From contig CAVXRG010000010.1 in NCBI GenBank assembly GCA_963764195.1, forward strand, positions 186,001 to 250,000: a DNA stretch of 64,000 nt, in the 5' to 3' direction. Within the stretch, counting starts at the first letter, position 1, and every line of letters starts with the position of its first letter. The translations under genes were made by a program, and so were the position numbers. Of this stretch, positions 50,134 through 59,622 are shown in pieces. The notes beneath the pieces are model-generated. The model saw only the letters and a list, made by a program, of their open reading frames with translations. It had not been told where the DNA came from and did not search any database. Source of the stretch: JBDSSS01 sp963764195. Its GTDB lineage: Bacteria > Actinomycetota > Actinomycetes > Actinomycetales > Dermatophilaceae.

Positions 50134-51135
50134 CTAGCCGCCGGACGGGCGGGTGTGCGCGATGACCCAGTCGGAGAGCTCGCGACGCGCAGCCCGGCCC
50201 ACCCTGGTCGCCCCGGGGAAGCTCATGAAGCCGTGCGGCGCACCGGGGTAGTTGGTCCGCTGGACCACTCCGCCCGCCTCGTGCAGGGCCAGGGCGTACT
50301 CGGCGCCCTCGTCGCGCAGGGGGTCGAGGTCCGCCGTCTGGACGAGGGCCGGGGGCAGCCGCGAGAGGTCGGGGGCGTGCAGCGGCGACAGGAGGGGGTC
50401 GGTGGTCGCGAGCGCGTCGGGGCCGGAGCCGATGTAGTGGGCGAGGAAGGCCTCGATGTCCGCCTTCGTCAGGACGGGTGCGTCGGCATGGAGCGTGATG
50501 GACGGGGAGCTCATCGTCGCGTCGACGCCCGGGTAGAGCAGGCACTGGTAGCCGATGTCGGCTCCACCCTCGTCGCGCACGACCTGGCTGACCACGGCCG
50601 CGAGGTTGCCGCCCGCGGAGTCGCCGGCGACGCCGAGACCCACGGGGTCGACCCCGAGGCGCCAGGCCTGGTCGGTCACCCACCGCGTCGCGTCGACGCA
50701 GTCGTGGGCGGCCGTGGGAGCGCGGTGCTCGGGCGCGAGGCGGTAGTCGACGCTGACGACGACGATGCTCGCATCGTGGGCGATGCGCGCACAGAGCGGG
50801 TCGTAGCCGCGGACGTTGCCGAGCACCCAACCGCCCCCGTGGAAGAACATCAGCACGGGCCGGGGCCGCAGGGCGGGGCGCTTGGGCCGGTAGACGCGCA
50901 CCGGCACCTCGTGGCCGTCGCGGGCCGCGAAGGCGCTCGTCTCGACGGCGACGTCACGGGGCATCGGTCCGGTGACCCAGGTGAAGGGGGCGTGGGTCGG
51001 GGCGGCCCAGGTCCGGCTCGCCCGGATCTGCTCGGGGCTCATGTCGGCGATGGGGGGCCCGGCCCGGTCGAGTCCCTCGACGAGCAGTCGGGTCCGAAGG
51101 GGCATGTCCCACGAGGGGGAGGAGGGCCGCGTCAC
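50134..51135 (-). CDS. HSL-type alpha/beta hydrolase
   Basis: A 333-residue carboxylesterase of the hormone-sensitive-lipase family. The oxyanion motif MFFHGGGWVLGNVRG lies near residue 97, the nucleophile in GVAGDSAGGNLAA near 170, the Asp in ALVQTADLDPLRDEG near 273 and the His in YPGAPHGFMSFPG near 302, giving a full catalytic triad. Substrate unknown, short acyl esters likely. It is part of a minus-strand block inserted between the proteasome ATPase and dop genes, and starts 72 bp from dop in divergent orientation. Confidence 0.9.
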   Translation of the reverse strand: MTRPSSPSWDMPLRTRLLVEGLDRAGPPIADMSPEQIRASRTWAAPTHAPFTWVTGPMPRDVAVETSAFAARDGHEVPVRVYRPKRPALRPRPVLMFFHGGGWVLGNVRGYDPLCARIAHDASIVVVSVDYRLAPEHRAPTAAHDCVDATRWVTDQAWRLGVDPVGLGVAGDSAGGNLAAVVSQVVRDEGGADIGYQCLLYPGVDATMSSPSITLHADAPVLTKADIEAFLAHYIGSGPDALATTDPLLSPLHAPDLSRLPPALVQTADLDPLRDEGAEYALALHEAGGVVQRTNYPGAPHGFMSFPGATRVGRAARRELSDWVIAHTRPSGG

Positions 51136-51206
51136 GCCGCCAGTGTGCCAGCCGCCCCGGTGGACGTCACCGGCGGCACGCGAGAGTGCCCGGTTATCGT
51201 CGAGCC

Positions 51207-52727
51207 ATGACGGTGCGACGGGTCATGGGCCTCGAGACGGAGTTCGGCATCTCGGTGCCCGGCGACCCGATGGCCAACCCGATGCTCCTGTCGGGGCAGG
51301 TGATCAGCGTGTATGCCGCTGCCCACGGCATCCGCTCCAACCAGTCGAGCTGGGACTACGCCTTCGAGGACCCGCTGCGCGACGCCCGCGGCTGGCAGCT
51401 CGACCGGCAGAGCGCCGACCCGAGCCAGCTGACCGACCTCGAGGACCCCACCCTCGCCAACGTCGTGCTGCCCAACGGGGCGCGCTACTACGTCGACCAC
51501 GCGCACCCGGAGTACAGCTCGCCCGAGGTGACGCTGCCGCGCGACGCCGTGGTCTGGGACCGAGCCGGTGACGGCATCGCCCTCGAGTCGGTGCGGCTGC
51601 TCGCCGAGCGTCCCGGCCAGGTCCCGGTCAACCTCTACAAGAACAACGCCGACGGCAAGGGCCAGTCCTACGGCACCCACGAGAACTACCTGATGCCGCG
51701 GCGGACCGTCTTCTCCGACATCGTCCGCCACCTCGTGCCCTTCTTCGTCACCCGCCAGGTCGTCTGCGGAGCAGGCCGGGTCGGTCTCGGGGTCGACTCC
51801 CGTGGTGCCGGCTACCAGATCTCCCAACGGTCCGACTTCTTCGAGACCGAGGTCGGGCTCGAGACGACCCTCAAGCGTCCCATCATCAACACCCGCGACG
51901 AGCCGCACGCGGTGGCCGACCGCTACCGGCGCCTCCACGTCATCATCGGCGACGCCACCCACCTCGACATCGCCACGCTGCTCAAGGTCGGCACGACCTC
52001 GCTCGTGCTCGGGATGATCGAGGACGGCTTCCTCCGCGAGGACTGGTCGGTCCGGCGGCCCGTCGCCTCGCTGCAGGCCGTGTCGCACGACCCGACCCTG
52101 ACGGAGCGCCTCGAGCTCGTCGACGGCCGCCGGCTGACGGCGCTCGAGATCCAGTGGCTCTACCTCGAGGCGGCCCGCCGGTGGCTCGACGCGCGCGACG
52201 ACGACCCGGAGCCGGCCGCCACCGCCGAGGTGATGACCCTGTGGGAGGACGTGCTGACCCGTCTGGGCCGCGACGTCATGGAGTGCGCCGGGATGCTCGA
52301 CTGGGTCACGAAGCTCCAGCTGCTCGAGGGCTTCCGCTCCCGCGACGGCCTCGACTGGGACGACCACCGCCTCGCCGCGATCGACATCCAGTGGGCCGAC
52401 GTGCGCCCCGAGAAGGGCCTGGTCCACCGGCTCCGCGACCGCGGGCGGCTCGTCGACCTCGTCGGCGCCGAGGAGGTGCGCGCGGCGCAGGGCACGCCAC
52501 CCGAGCAGACCCGCGCCTGGTTCCGGGGGAGCTGCGTCAGCCGCTTCCCCGACCACGTCTTCTCGGCGAGCTGGGACTCCGTCGTCTTCGACGTCCCGGG
52601 GCGGCCCAGCCTGCAACGGGTCCCGATTCTCGAGCCGGAGCGGGGCACCCGGGCGCAGGTCGGTGACCTGCTCGAGCGCAGCGGCGACGTCGAGACCCTC
52701 CTGCAGGGCCTCGCCACCTCGGACTGA
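51207..52727 (+). CDS. dop: Pup deamidase/depupylase Dop
   Basis: Dop, a glutamine-synthetase-like enzyme, deamidates the C-terminal Gln of Pup to Glu and also removes Pup from substrates. The ATP-grasp-like start VMGLETEFGISVPGDP, the helix with VYAAAHGIRSNQSSWDYAFE (the Dop-loop region), then YYVDHAHPEYSSPEVTL and NNADGKGQSYGTHENYLMPR are hallmarks shared with PafA. It has 506 residues from the ATG at 51207. It is directly upstream of pup, whose GGQ end requires this activity. A GTATGCCGCT decamer lies within the gene at 51311. Confidence 0.95.
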   Translation: MTVRRVMGLETEFGISVPGDPMANPMLLSGQVISVYAAAHGIRSNQSSWDYAFEDPLRDARGWQLDRQSADPSQLTDLEDPTLANVVLPNGARYYVDHAHPEYSSPEVTLPRDAVVWDRAGDGIALESVRLLAERPGQVPVNLYKNNADGKGQSYGTHENYLMPRRTVFSDIVRHLVPFFVTRQVVCGAGRVGLGVDSRGAGYQISQRSDFFETEVGLETTLKRPIINTRDEPHAVADRYRRLHVIIGDATHLDIATLLKVGTTSLVLGMIEDGFLREDWSVRRPVASLQAVSHDPTLTERLELVDGRRLTALEIQWLYLEAARRWLDARDDDPEPAATAEVMTLWEDVLTRLGRDVMECAGMLDWVTKLQLLEGFRSRDGLDWDDHRLAAIDIQWADVRPEKGLVHRLRDRGRLVDLVGAEEVRAAQGTPPEQTRAWFRGSCVSRFPDHVFSASWDSVVFDVPGRPSLQRVPILEPERGTRAQVGDLLERSGDVETLLQGLATSD

Positions 52728-52776
52728 CCGCCGGGATAGGGTGGCGGCGAGCCCATCGGATGCCTTGGAGGTCGCC

Positions 52777-52983
52777 ATGCCCGGTCAGGAACACGCGAAG
52801 CCGCAACGCCGCGACGAGGAGCCGCCGGAGGCGCCGGATGCTCCGCCCGCCGCGCCGTCGGGCGCAGCGGTCAAGGAGGGGCTGAGCGACGACATCGACA
52901 GCGTCCTCGACGAGATCGACGGCGTGCTCGAGACGAACTCCGAGGAGTTCGTGCGGGGGTTCGTCCAGAAGGGCGGACAGTGA
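52777..52983 (+). CDS. pup: Prokaryotic ubiquitin-like protein Pup
   Basis: A 68-residue intrinsically disordered tag. The C-terminal half, SDDIDSVLDEIDGVLETNSE and EFVRGFVQKGGQ, is the conserved Mpa-binding helix and tail; it ends in GGQ, the form deamidated by Dop before PafA can ligate it to lysines. The N-terminus is rich in Pro, Glu and Arg. ATG at 52777 follows GGAG. The stop overlaps the prcB GTG by four bases (GTGA), so tag and protease are translated together. Confidence 0.97.
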   Translation: MPGQEHAKPQRRDEEPPEAPDAPPAAPSGAAVKEGLSDDIDSVLDEIDGVLETNSEEFVRGFVQKGGQ

Positions 52984-53813
52984 CGAGCCCGTCCCAGGGC
53001 CGCGCTCGTCGCCTCGATGACTCCTACCTCTACGCGGGGTCCTCGAGTTTCACCGACTTCGTCTCGGGGTTCCGGCCCGAGCTGCTGCCGAGCGGGCGGC
53101 CGCTGCCGGCGGGCGCGAGCATCGACGCGCCGCACGGGACGACGATCGTGTCCCTGCTCTTCGGCGGCGGCGCCGTCATGGCGGGGGACCGGCGCGCGAC
53201 GATGGGCAACGTCATCGCCAACCGGGACATGGAGAAGGTCTTCGCCGCCGACGGTTGGAGCGTCGTCGGGATCGCCGGCACGGCCGGTATCGCGATCGAG
53301 CTGGTCCGCCTCTACCAGGTCGAGCTCGAGCACTACGAGAAGATCGAGGGCGCCATCATGTCGCTCGAGGGCAAGGCCAACCGGCTCGCCTCGATGATCC
53401 GTGGCAACCTCGCGCTCGCGATGCAGGGCCTCACCGTCGTGCCGACGTATGCCGGGTACGACCTCGACGCGGACGCCGGACGGATCTACTCCTACGACGT
53501 CACGGGCGGCTGCTACCTCGAGGGGGGACATCACTCGACGGGCTCGGGCTCGGTGTTCGCGCGCGGTTCCCTCAAGAAGCTGTGGCGGCCCGGCCTCGAC
53601 GAGCAGCAGGCCGTGTCCGTCGCCCTCGAGGCGCTCTACGACGCCGCCGACGACGACTCGGCGACTGGCGGACCCGACCTCGGGCGCCAGATCTGGCCCA
53701 CCGTGGCCGTCATCGACCGCGCGGGAGCGCGGTTCGTACCCGAGCGGAGCCTGCAGACGCAGGTCGAGCAGATCGTCGCCGCCCGTCTCGGCAACCCGGG
53801 AGGTGCCAGATGA
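52980..53813 (+). CDS. prcB: Proteasome beta subunit
   Basis: The catalytic subunit of the 20S proteasome, 277 residues. A propeptide of 53 residues ends in DAPHG, after which autocleavage frees the N-terminal nucleophile Thr54 (TTIVSLLFGGG). The conserved Asp and Lys follow in AVMAGDRRATMGN and NRDMEKVFAAD. A GTG at 52980 overlaps the pup stop; the prcA ATG overlaps its own stop. The product assembles as the inner heptameric rings of PrcAB. Confidence 0.96.
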   Translation: MTSPSQGRARRLDDSYLYAGSSSFTDFVSGFRPELLPSGRPLPAGASIDAPHGTTIVSLLFGGGAVMAGDRRATMGNVIANRDMEKVFAADGWSVVGIAGTAGIAIELVRLYQVELEHYEKIEGAIMSLEGKANRLASMIRGNLALAMQGLTVVPTYAGYDLDADAGRIYSYDVTGGCYLEGGHHSTGSGSVFARGSLKKLWRPGLDEQQAVSVALEALYDAADDDSATGGPDLGRQIWPTVAVIDRAGARFVPERSLQTQVEQIVAARLGNPGGAR

Positions 53814-54601
53814 GCATGCCGTTCTACGTCCCGCCCGAGCAGGTCATGAAGGACCGGGCCGACTTCGCGCGCAAGGGGATCGCCCGCGGGCGCTCCGTCA
53901 TCGTGCTCGCCTACGACCAGGGCATCGCCTTCGTTGCCGAGAACCCGTCGCGCGCGCTGCACAAGGTCTCCGAGATCTACGACCGGATCGGCTTCGCCGC
54001 CGTGGGTCGCTACAACGAGTTCGAGAGTCTGCGGGTGGCAGGGATCCGCTATGCCGACCTGCGGGGTTACTCCTACGACCGCACCGATGTCACGGCCCGG
54101 GCGCTCGCCAACACCTATGCCCAGACCCTCGGGGCGGTCTTCACCCAGGAGAGCAAGCCCTTCGAGATCGAGATCGTCGTCGCTGAGGTCGGTCTCACCG
54201 CGGCCGGGGACCAGATCTTCCGGCTGACCTATGACGGCTCCGTCGCCGACGAGCAGGGGTTCGTCGTGATGGGTGGGGCGAGCGACAAGGCCGAGGAGCG
54301 GCTCGCCGCGGCCTGGCGGCCCGGCCTGTCCCTCGGTGAGGCGCTCCGGATGGCCGTCGCGGTGCTCGCCGCCGCGACGGAGACCGGTGAGCCCCGCGTC
54401 GTCGGCGCCGCCCAGCTCGAGGTCGCCGTGCTCGACCGGGACCGTCCTCGCCGGACCTTCCGCCGGCTCGTCGGGCCGCTGCTGGAGCGGCTGCTCGCTG
54501 CCGACGACCCGACGACCGATGCCCCTCCCGCCGACGAGTCCCACCCCGGTCACCCCGAGGTGCTGAGCGGCGAGACCGATCCGGGGACCCAGACCGACTG
54601 A
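53810..54601 (+). CDS. prcA: Proteasome alpha subunit
   Basis: The outer-ring 20S subunit, 263 residues. The N-terminal gating helix is MPFYVPPEQVMKDRADFARK; it is followed by GIARGRSVIVLAYDQGIAFV and the typical ALHKVSEIYDRIGFAAVGRY. It has no active-site Thr, as expected. The C-terminal 35 residues are acidic and disordered. ATG at 53810 overlaps the prcB stop in ATGA. A hairpin at 54645-54660 follows. Confidence 0.96.
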   Translation: MSMPFYVPPEQVMKDRADFARKGIARGRSVIVLAYDQGIAFVAENPSRALHKVSEIYDRIGFAAVGRYNEFESLRVAGIRYADLRGYSYDRTDVTARALANTYAQTLGAVFTQESKPFEIEIVVAEVGLTAAGDQIFRLTYDGSVADEQGFVVMGGASDKAEERLAAAWRPGLSLGEALRMAVAVLAAATETGEPRVVGAAQLEVAVLDRDRPRRTFRRLVGPLLERLLAADDPTTDAPPADESHPGHPEVLSGETDPGTQTD

Positions 54602-54644
54602 CCGGCAGACCGACCGACCGACTGACCGCCGCGCCGGGCCCGGT

Positions 54645-54660
54645 CCCGGTGGTCACCGGG
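54645..54660. terminator. Short hairpin between convergent prcA and coiled-coil gene
   Basis: CCCGGTGGTCACCGGG is a 7-bp palindromic stem with a two-base centre, 44 bp after the prcA stop. It sits between convergent genes and may terminate both, although no T-run follows. Confidence 0.45.
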
Positions 54661-54669
54661 GGGAGGCGG

Positions 54670-55835
54670 CTAGCGCCGGCTCGTCCCGTCCGACGGACCG
54701 CTCTCGGCCTGCTGCACCGGGAGGCGCTCCGTGTCCGCGGATCCGGTGTCGTCGTCGGTGTGGTGGGTGTCGTCGTGCTCTGGGCTGTCTGGGCTGTCTG
54801 GGCTGTCTGGTTGCTGTCTGCGCTGTCTGCGCTGTCCGAGCCGTCGCCTGCCGCTGCGGCCTCGCCCGCCTCGACTACCCCGTCGGCCTCCTCGGTCACG
54901 TGGGGGGCGACGGCGGCCAGCGGGTCGATGACGGCGCTCCCACCGAGTGTCGCGAGCATCTGGCGCACGTTGCCGAGCTGGGCGGTGATGCTGTCGCGCT
55001 GGGCCGTGGCGGCCGCGAGCTCCCGGTCGGACTCCTCCCGCACACGTGAGGCGTGGTCCCGGGCCTCGCTGAGGACCTGGTCGGCCTGGGCCTCCGCGCG
55101 CTCGAGCACGGCGCGCGCCCGGGCCCGCAGGTCCTCGGCGTCCCGCTGGGAGCGCTCGGCCAACGCGGTGGCGTGCGCCTCCGCCTCCTCGAGCGCCGCC
55201 TGCTGCACCTGGCGGCGGGACTCGAACTCGGCGTCGGCCTGGTCACGGCGCGCCGCGAGGGTCGTCTCGAGGTCGGCGGCGGCGGCCGAGGCCTTGGCCC
55301 GGTGCGCCTCGTACTCGGCGGAGGCCTCTGCCCCCTGGGCCGCCATGACCGACTGCGCCTCGGCGACGATGGCCTGAGCCTCTCGGTGGGCCCGGGTCAC
55401 GAGGTCACGCGCCTCCTCCTCCGCCCGGGCCCGAGCCTGCTGGACGGCGGCGGTCGTTGCCTCCTTGAGGTCGGCGGCGGCCCGGCTCGCCCGCTCCCGC
55501 AGCGCGGCGGCGTCCTCGGTCGCACGGGCGCGGAGGTCGCTGGCCTCGGCATCGGCGAGGCCGAGGATCTGGCCCACTCGCTCGCCGACGTCGGCGAAGG
55601 TCTGCCGCGGCGCCGGGGTGCTCTGCTTCTTGAGGTCTGCCATGGCGCGGGACTGCTGACCGAGCTGGCCGCGCAGGTCGGTGAGGGCCGCGTTGAGGCG
55701 GGTCAGCTCGACGCTCCGCTCCGCGGCGTCCTTCTTGGCGGCCTGCAGGGTGCGGTTCTGGGAGTCGATGAAGGAGTCCACCTCCTCCGTCTCGTAGCCG
55801 CGCCGGGAGAACTTGAAGTGGGGCCTGTCGATCAT
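54670..55835 (-). CDS. DivIVA-like coiled-coil protein, frameshifted near its 3' end
   Basis: A coiled-coil protein beginning MIDRPHFKFSRRGYETEEVD, followed by SFIDSQNRTLQAAKKDAAER; that opening recalls DivIVA-domain proteins (F-x-x-x-x-x-G-Y-x-x-x-x-V-D-x-F) which sit at cell poles. Residues about 40-300 are a long Ala/Glu/Arg-rich helix. As sequenced, the frame runs on through 54195, opposite prcA, giving a nonsensical Arg-rich tail. A shift at a 9-bp repeat tract (54782-54837), where one unit is 11 bp (GGTTGCTGTCT), restores an acidic tail (PDSPDSPDSPEHDDTHHTDD) ending in TAG at 54670. I therefore place the real end there. It is convergent with prcA. Confidence 0.7.
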
Positions 55836-55928
55836 GACCGTCCAATGCAGGGTCGGGGTGGCGTACGGCCCCATTGTGACAGGCCGCTCGGGACGGGTGC
55901 CGGTGGCGCCGGCCCCTTTTCGGCGGTC

Positions 55929-56936
55929 CTACCTGCTGCCGAGGCCAGCGAGGACGGCGAGCTCGGTGGGTCGGTCGAGACCGGCCCGCGAACGGTTCCG
56001 GTCGAGGCCGAGGGTGGTCTCCCACGCCAGAGCGTCGGCGAGGGTGTCCTCGAGTGGTCGGGTGGTGAGCCCGCGCGCGTGGGCGGCCGCGGCGCTGCGG
56101 TCGAGGAAGGCCCGCCAGGCCGGGTCGGCCAGCCACAGCGGGAGCGACCCGGGCCCCATGAACTCCTCGACCCCCGCCCCGAGCAGCGCCTCATCCGTGA
56201 CGACGACCCGCCGACCCTCGAACCCGGCGACGGCGGCGGCGGCGTCGAGCAGGCCGCCGAGCGGTTCGGAGCGGCCCATCGCGTTGAGCGCTCCCGACGT
56301 CCCGGCCAGACCGGCCGACACGACCCAGGCGGCGAGGTCGAGGACGTCGACCCACTGCGCCCGTCGGTCCGCCGTGTCGGGCACGAGGACGGGGCCGCCG
56401 TCGCGCGCGGCGAGAGCGAAGCGCCCCGGCCAGTAGCCGAGGCGCTCGCTCGGGTCACCGTGGCCGACGATCAGGCCCGAGCGCACGACGAGGGCCCGCG
56501 GGCCGAGCCGGTCGAGGACCGCGCGCTCGCACGCGACCTTGCCCTCGCCGTACTGCTCGGGGGTCACCGGGTCGTCGGCCGCGGGCGGCAGCAGGTCTGC
56601 TGTCTCGTCGGCTCCCGGCTCGTCGTGGCGGGCGTAGACCGAGCAGGAGCTGACGAACGCCCAGTGTCCGACCCGGTCCGCGAGCGCATCGAGGGCGCCA
56701 CGCACCTGACCCGGTTGTCGGGCGACGTCGACGACGAGGTCGTAGGACGCGGACGCGGGGAGAGCGGCATACGCCCCGTGGTCCCTCCGGTCGGCCCGGA
56801 CGAGGCGCGCGCCCCGGGGGACGCCGCCCGACGCGCCGCGCGCGAGGCAGGTCACATCGTGCCCGCGGGCCAGGGCGTCCGACGCGACGGCCCCGCCGAG
56901 CCAAGAGGTCCCACCGAGGACGAGGACGTGTGACAT
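55929..56936 (-). CDS. NAD-dependent epimerase/dehydratase (extended SDR)
   Basis: A 335-residue Rossmann-fold protein. The nucleotide-binding motif VLVLGGTSWLGGAVASDALA is at the start, RADRRDHG near 50 marks the second strand, and an atypical SSCSVYARHDEPGAD near 97 holds the Ser-Tyr part of the catalytic set, with a Lys in YGEGKVACERAVL near 132. The ATG at 56936 is preferred over an in-frame ATG 12 bp upstream because it puts the dinucleotide motif at the proper distance. Substrate unknown; a reductase for a nucleotide sugar or small carbonyl is possible. It is divergent from pafA. Confidence 0.85.
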   Translation of the reverse strand: MSHVLVLGGTSWLGGAVASDALARGHDVTCLARGASGGVPRGARLVRADRRDHGAYAALPASASYDLVVDVARQPGQVRGALDALADRVGHWAFVSSCSVYARHDEPGADETADLLPPAADDPVTPEQYGEGKVACERAVLDRLGPRALVVRSGLIVGHGDPSERLGYWPGRFALAARDGGPVLVPDTADRRAQWVDVLDLAAWVVSAGLAGTSGALNAMGRSEPLGGLLDAAAAVAGFEGRRVVVTDEALLGAGVEEFMGPGSLPLWLADPAWRAFLDRSAAAAHARGLTTRPLEDTLADALAWETTLGLDRNRSRAGLDRPTELAVLAGLGSR

Positions 56937-57016
56937 GGGACCCAGCACAGCACGGACCGGCGACCCGTGGAAGCCACCTTCGCCCCCGGCGGAGGTCTCC
57001 CGCCTAGAGTTGCTGC

Positions 57017-58408
57017 ATGGAACGGCGGATCTTCGGGATCGAGAACGAGTACGGCGTCACCTGCACGACGCAGGGGCAGCGGCGGCTCACGCCCGACGAG
57101 GTCGCCCGCTACCTCTTCCGTCGCGTCGTCGCGTGGGGGCGGTCGAGCAACGTCTTCCTCGGCAACGGCGCTCGCCTCTACCTCGACGTCGGCTCGCACC
57201 CGGAGTACGCGACCGCCGAGTGCGACTCGGTGCGCGAGCTCGTCGTCCAGGACAAGGCGGGGGAGCGGATCCTCGAGGGGCTCGTCGAGGACGCGCAGAC
57301 CCGGCTGCGTGAGGACGGTGTCGAGGGCGAGATCTACGTCTTCAAGAACAACACCGATTCCGCGGGCAACTCCTACGGCTGCCACGAGAACTACCTCTTC
57401 GGGCGGGGAGGTGACTTCCAGCGGGTGTCCGACATCTTCATCCCCTTCCTCATCAGCCGCCAGATCATCTGTGGCGCAGGCAAGGTCGCCACAACAGCTC
57501 ACGGAGCGCACTTCACGGTGAGCCAACGGGCCGACCACATCTGGGAGGGGGTCTCCTCGGCGACGACCCGCTCCCGCCCGATCATCAACACCCGCGACGA
57601 GCCGCACGCGGACGCCGAGAAGTACCGGCGCCTGCACGTCATCGTCGGCGACTCGAACATGTCGGAGACGACCACCCTGCTCAAGGTCGGCAGCGCGGAC
57701 CTCGTGCTCCGGTTGATCGAGTCGGGTGTCGTCATGCGTGACCTCACCCTGGAGAACCCGATTCGGGCGATCCGGACGATGAGTCACGACACGACCGGCC
57801 GCGCGACGGTCCGGCTCGCCAACGGTCGCGAGCTGTCCGCCCTCGACATGCAGCGGGAGTTCCTCGGCAAGGTCATCGAGATGGTCGACCGCGAGGGCAT
57901 GGACAGCCCCGACACCAAGCAGGTCATCGACCTGTGGGGCCGGGCGCTCGACGCGATCGGCCGCGGCGACCTCGGTCAGATCGACACCGAGATCGACTGG
58001 GTCATCAAGCACCGGATGATCGAGCGCTACCGCGAGCGGCACGGTCTCGAGCTGTCGGACTCGCGGGTCCTCCAGCTCGACCTCGCCTACCACGACATCA
58101 ACCGGCGCCGGGGGCTGTTCTACCTGCTCCAGCGACACGGCCGGGCGGCGCGGGTCACCACCGACCTCGAGACGTTCGAGGCGAAGGTGCGACCGCCCCA
58201 GACCACCCGCGCCAAGCTGCGTGGCGACTTCATCCGCGCAGCCCAGGCCAACGGTCGGGACTTCACCGTCGACTGGGTGCACCTCAAGCTCAACGACCAG
58301 GCCCAGCGGACGGTGCTGTGCAAGGACCCGTTCGCCGCGGTCGACGAGCGGGTCGACCGCCTGATGGAGTCGATCGAGCGCGCCGGCATCGGGCACCGCC
58401 CCCTCTGA
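57017..58408 (+). CDS. pafA: Pup-protein ligase PafA
   Basis: PafA uses ATP to join the gamma-carboxyl of Pup's C-terminal Glu to substrate lysines. The 463-residue glutamine-synthetase-like protein begins MERRIFGIENEYGVTCTTQG, the acidic E-x-E-Y being the ATP/metal site, and has NNTDSAGNSYGCHENYLFGR, TRSRPIINTRDEPHADAEKY and TTLLKVGSADLVLRLIESG, shared with Dop but lacking the Dop loop insertion. It is on the plus strand, separated from prcA by two minus-strand genes. A lipoprotein isomerase gene follows 149 bp downstream. Confidence 0.96.
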   Translation: MERRIFGIENEYGVTCTTQGQRRLTPDEVARYLFRRVVAWGRSSNVFLGNGARLYLDVGSHPEYATAECDSVRELVVQDKAGERILEGLVEDAQTRLREDGVEGEIYVFKNNTDSAGNSYGCHENYLFGRGGDFQRVSDIFIPFLISRQIICGAGKVATTAHGAHFTVSQRADHIWEGVSSATTRSRPIINTRDEPHADAEKYRRLHVIVGDSNMSETTTLLKVGSADLVLRLIESGVVMRDLTLENPIRAIRTMSHDTTGRATVRLANGRELSALDMQREFLGKVIEMVDREGMDSPDTKQVIDLWGRALDAIGRGDLGQIDTEIDWVIKHRMIERYRERHGLELSDSRVLQLDLAYHDINRRRGLFYLLQRHGRAARVTTDLETFEAKVRPPQTTRAKLRGDFIRAAQANGRDFTVDWVHLKLNDQAQRTVLCKDPFAAVDERVDRLMESIERAGIGHRPL

Positions 58409-58557
58409 AGCCCGAGCCTGCGCCACCCGCGATCGCCACCTGTGGAGGCGGGGTCCGGCTCACAGCCGGCGGCAAGGGACCTGCTAGGTCAGCGGGTTAC
58501 AGTGACGGGGCTCTGATCCCCGGGCGTACCGCCCGAACCGACCGAAAGTCCTTCCCT

Positions 58558-59544
58558 GTGCGCCCCAACCGCCCTGTCCTGAGCGCTGCCGCAGCTGCGC
58601 TCGCTCTCTCGCTGCTCACCGCGTGCGGTTCCTCCTCCGGTGGCGCCGACACCGGCGCGACGACCTCCGCCGCGGCCTCGGCCGCGCTGTCCGGGGTGAC
58701 CGCGACCGGACCCGTCGACCTCAAGACCGGCCCCAAGGTGACCTTCACGTCGAAGCCGGTCAGCACGACGACGGTGCAGCAGAAGGTGCTCACCCCGGGC
58801 ACGGGGGACGCCGCGACGAAGGCGGACACCGTCGGGGTCAAGGTGCAGATCTTCAACGGCACCTCCGGCAAGATGCTCGACGACGGCTTCGCGCAGGGGC
58901 GCGCGGTCGAGAACTACCGACTGGGCCGCGCCGACCTCCTGCCCGGCTTCACCGAGGGGCTCATCGGGGTCAAGAAAAACTCCCGCGTCGTCTTCACCAT
59001 CCCGCCGGAGAAGGGCTTCGGCGCCGCCGGCAACGAGCAGCTCGGCGTCGCCCCCACCGACACGATCGTCGTCGTTGCGGACGTCGCGGACGTGCGCACC
59101 GGGATGACCCAGATCGACGGCACCATGACCCCGAGCCCGGCCGGCCTGCCCACGGTGACCTTCCCCAACGGCCCGACCAAGGCCCCGACCGTGACCGTCC
59201 CCAAGACCGCCGCCCCGACCACCCTCAAGGAGGCGACCCTCATCGAGGGCAAGGGCGCCGTGGTGAAGTCCGGTCAGACGCTCGTCGCGCAGTACCACGG
59301 CCTGCTCTGGAAGGACGGCAGCGTCTTCGACTCCTCGTGGCAGCGCGGCTCGGCCGCCGACTTCCCGATCGGCGTCGGCCAGGTCATCCCGGGCTGGGAC
59401 AAGGCCCTCGTCGGCAAGAAGATCGGCAGCCGCGTGCTGCTCGTCATCCCGCCGGCCGAGGGGTACGGCACGGCCGGCAGCCCGCCCAAGATCTCCGGCA
59501 CCGACACGCTGGTGTTCGTCGTCGACATCCTCGACGCCTACTGA
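58558..59544 (+). CDS. FKBP-type peptidyl-prolyl isomerase lipoprotein, two FKBP domains
   Basis: A 328-residue exported lipoprotein. The signal peptide ends in the lipobox LLTACGSS (Cys near residue 22). Two FKBP domains follow: the first, about residues 80-185, is divergent (LGRADLLPGFTEGLIGVKKN); the second, about 215-328, has the canonical FDSSWQRGSAADFPIGVGQV and IPGWDKALVGKKIGSRVLLV, then IPPAEGYG. It probably folds extracytoplasmic proteins. GTG at 58558 follows a GAAAG stretch. It is the first of two tandem FKBP genes behind pafA. Confidence 0.9.
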   Translation: MRPNRPVLSAAAAALALSLLTACGSSSGGADTGATTSAAASAALSGVTATGPVDLKTGPKVTFTSKPVSTTTVQQKVLTPGTGDAATKADTVGVKVQIFNGTSGKMLDDGFAQGRAVENYRLGRADLLPGFTEGLIGVKKNSRVVFTIPPEKGFGAAGNEQLGVAPTDTIVVVADVADVRTGMTQIDGTMTPSPAGLPTVTFPNGPTKAPTVTVPKTAAPTTLKEATLIEGKGAVVKSGQTLVAQYHGLLWKDGSVFDSSWQRGSAADFPIGVGQVIPGWDKALVGKKIGSRVLLVIPPAEGYGTAGSPPKISGTDTLVFVVDILDAY

Positions 59545-59622
59545 CCCAGGCCCCACCTCTTCTTACCCGGGGCTGACACACTGGATGCCCACCCACCACC
59601 GCTTCGAAGGGACCCCGCACCG

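Noticed and set aside
54195..54669. Extension of the DivIVA-like frame through the prcA region
   Set aside because: The tail is Arg/Pro-rich and antisense to prcA; a frame change at the 9-bp repeats gives a sensible acidic end instead.
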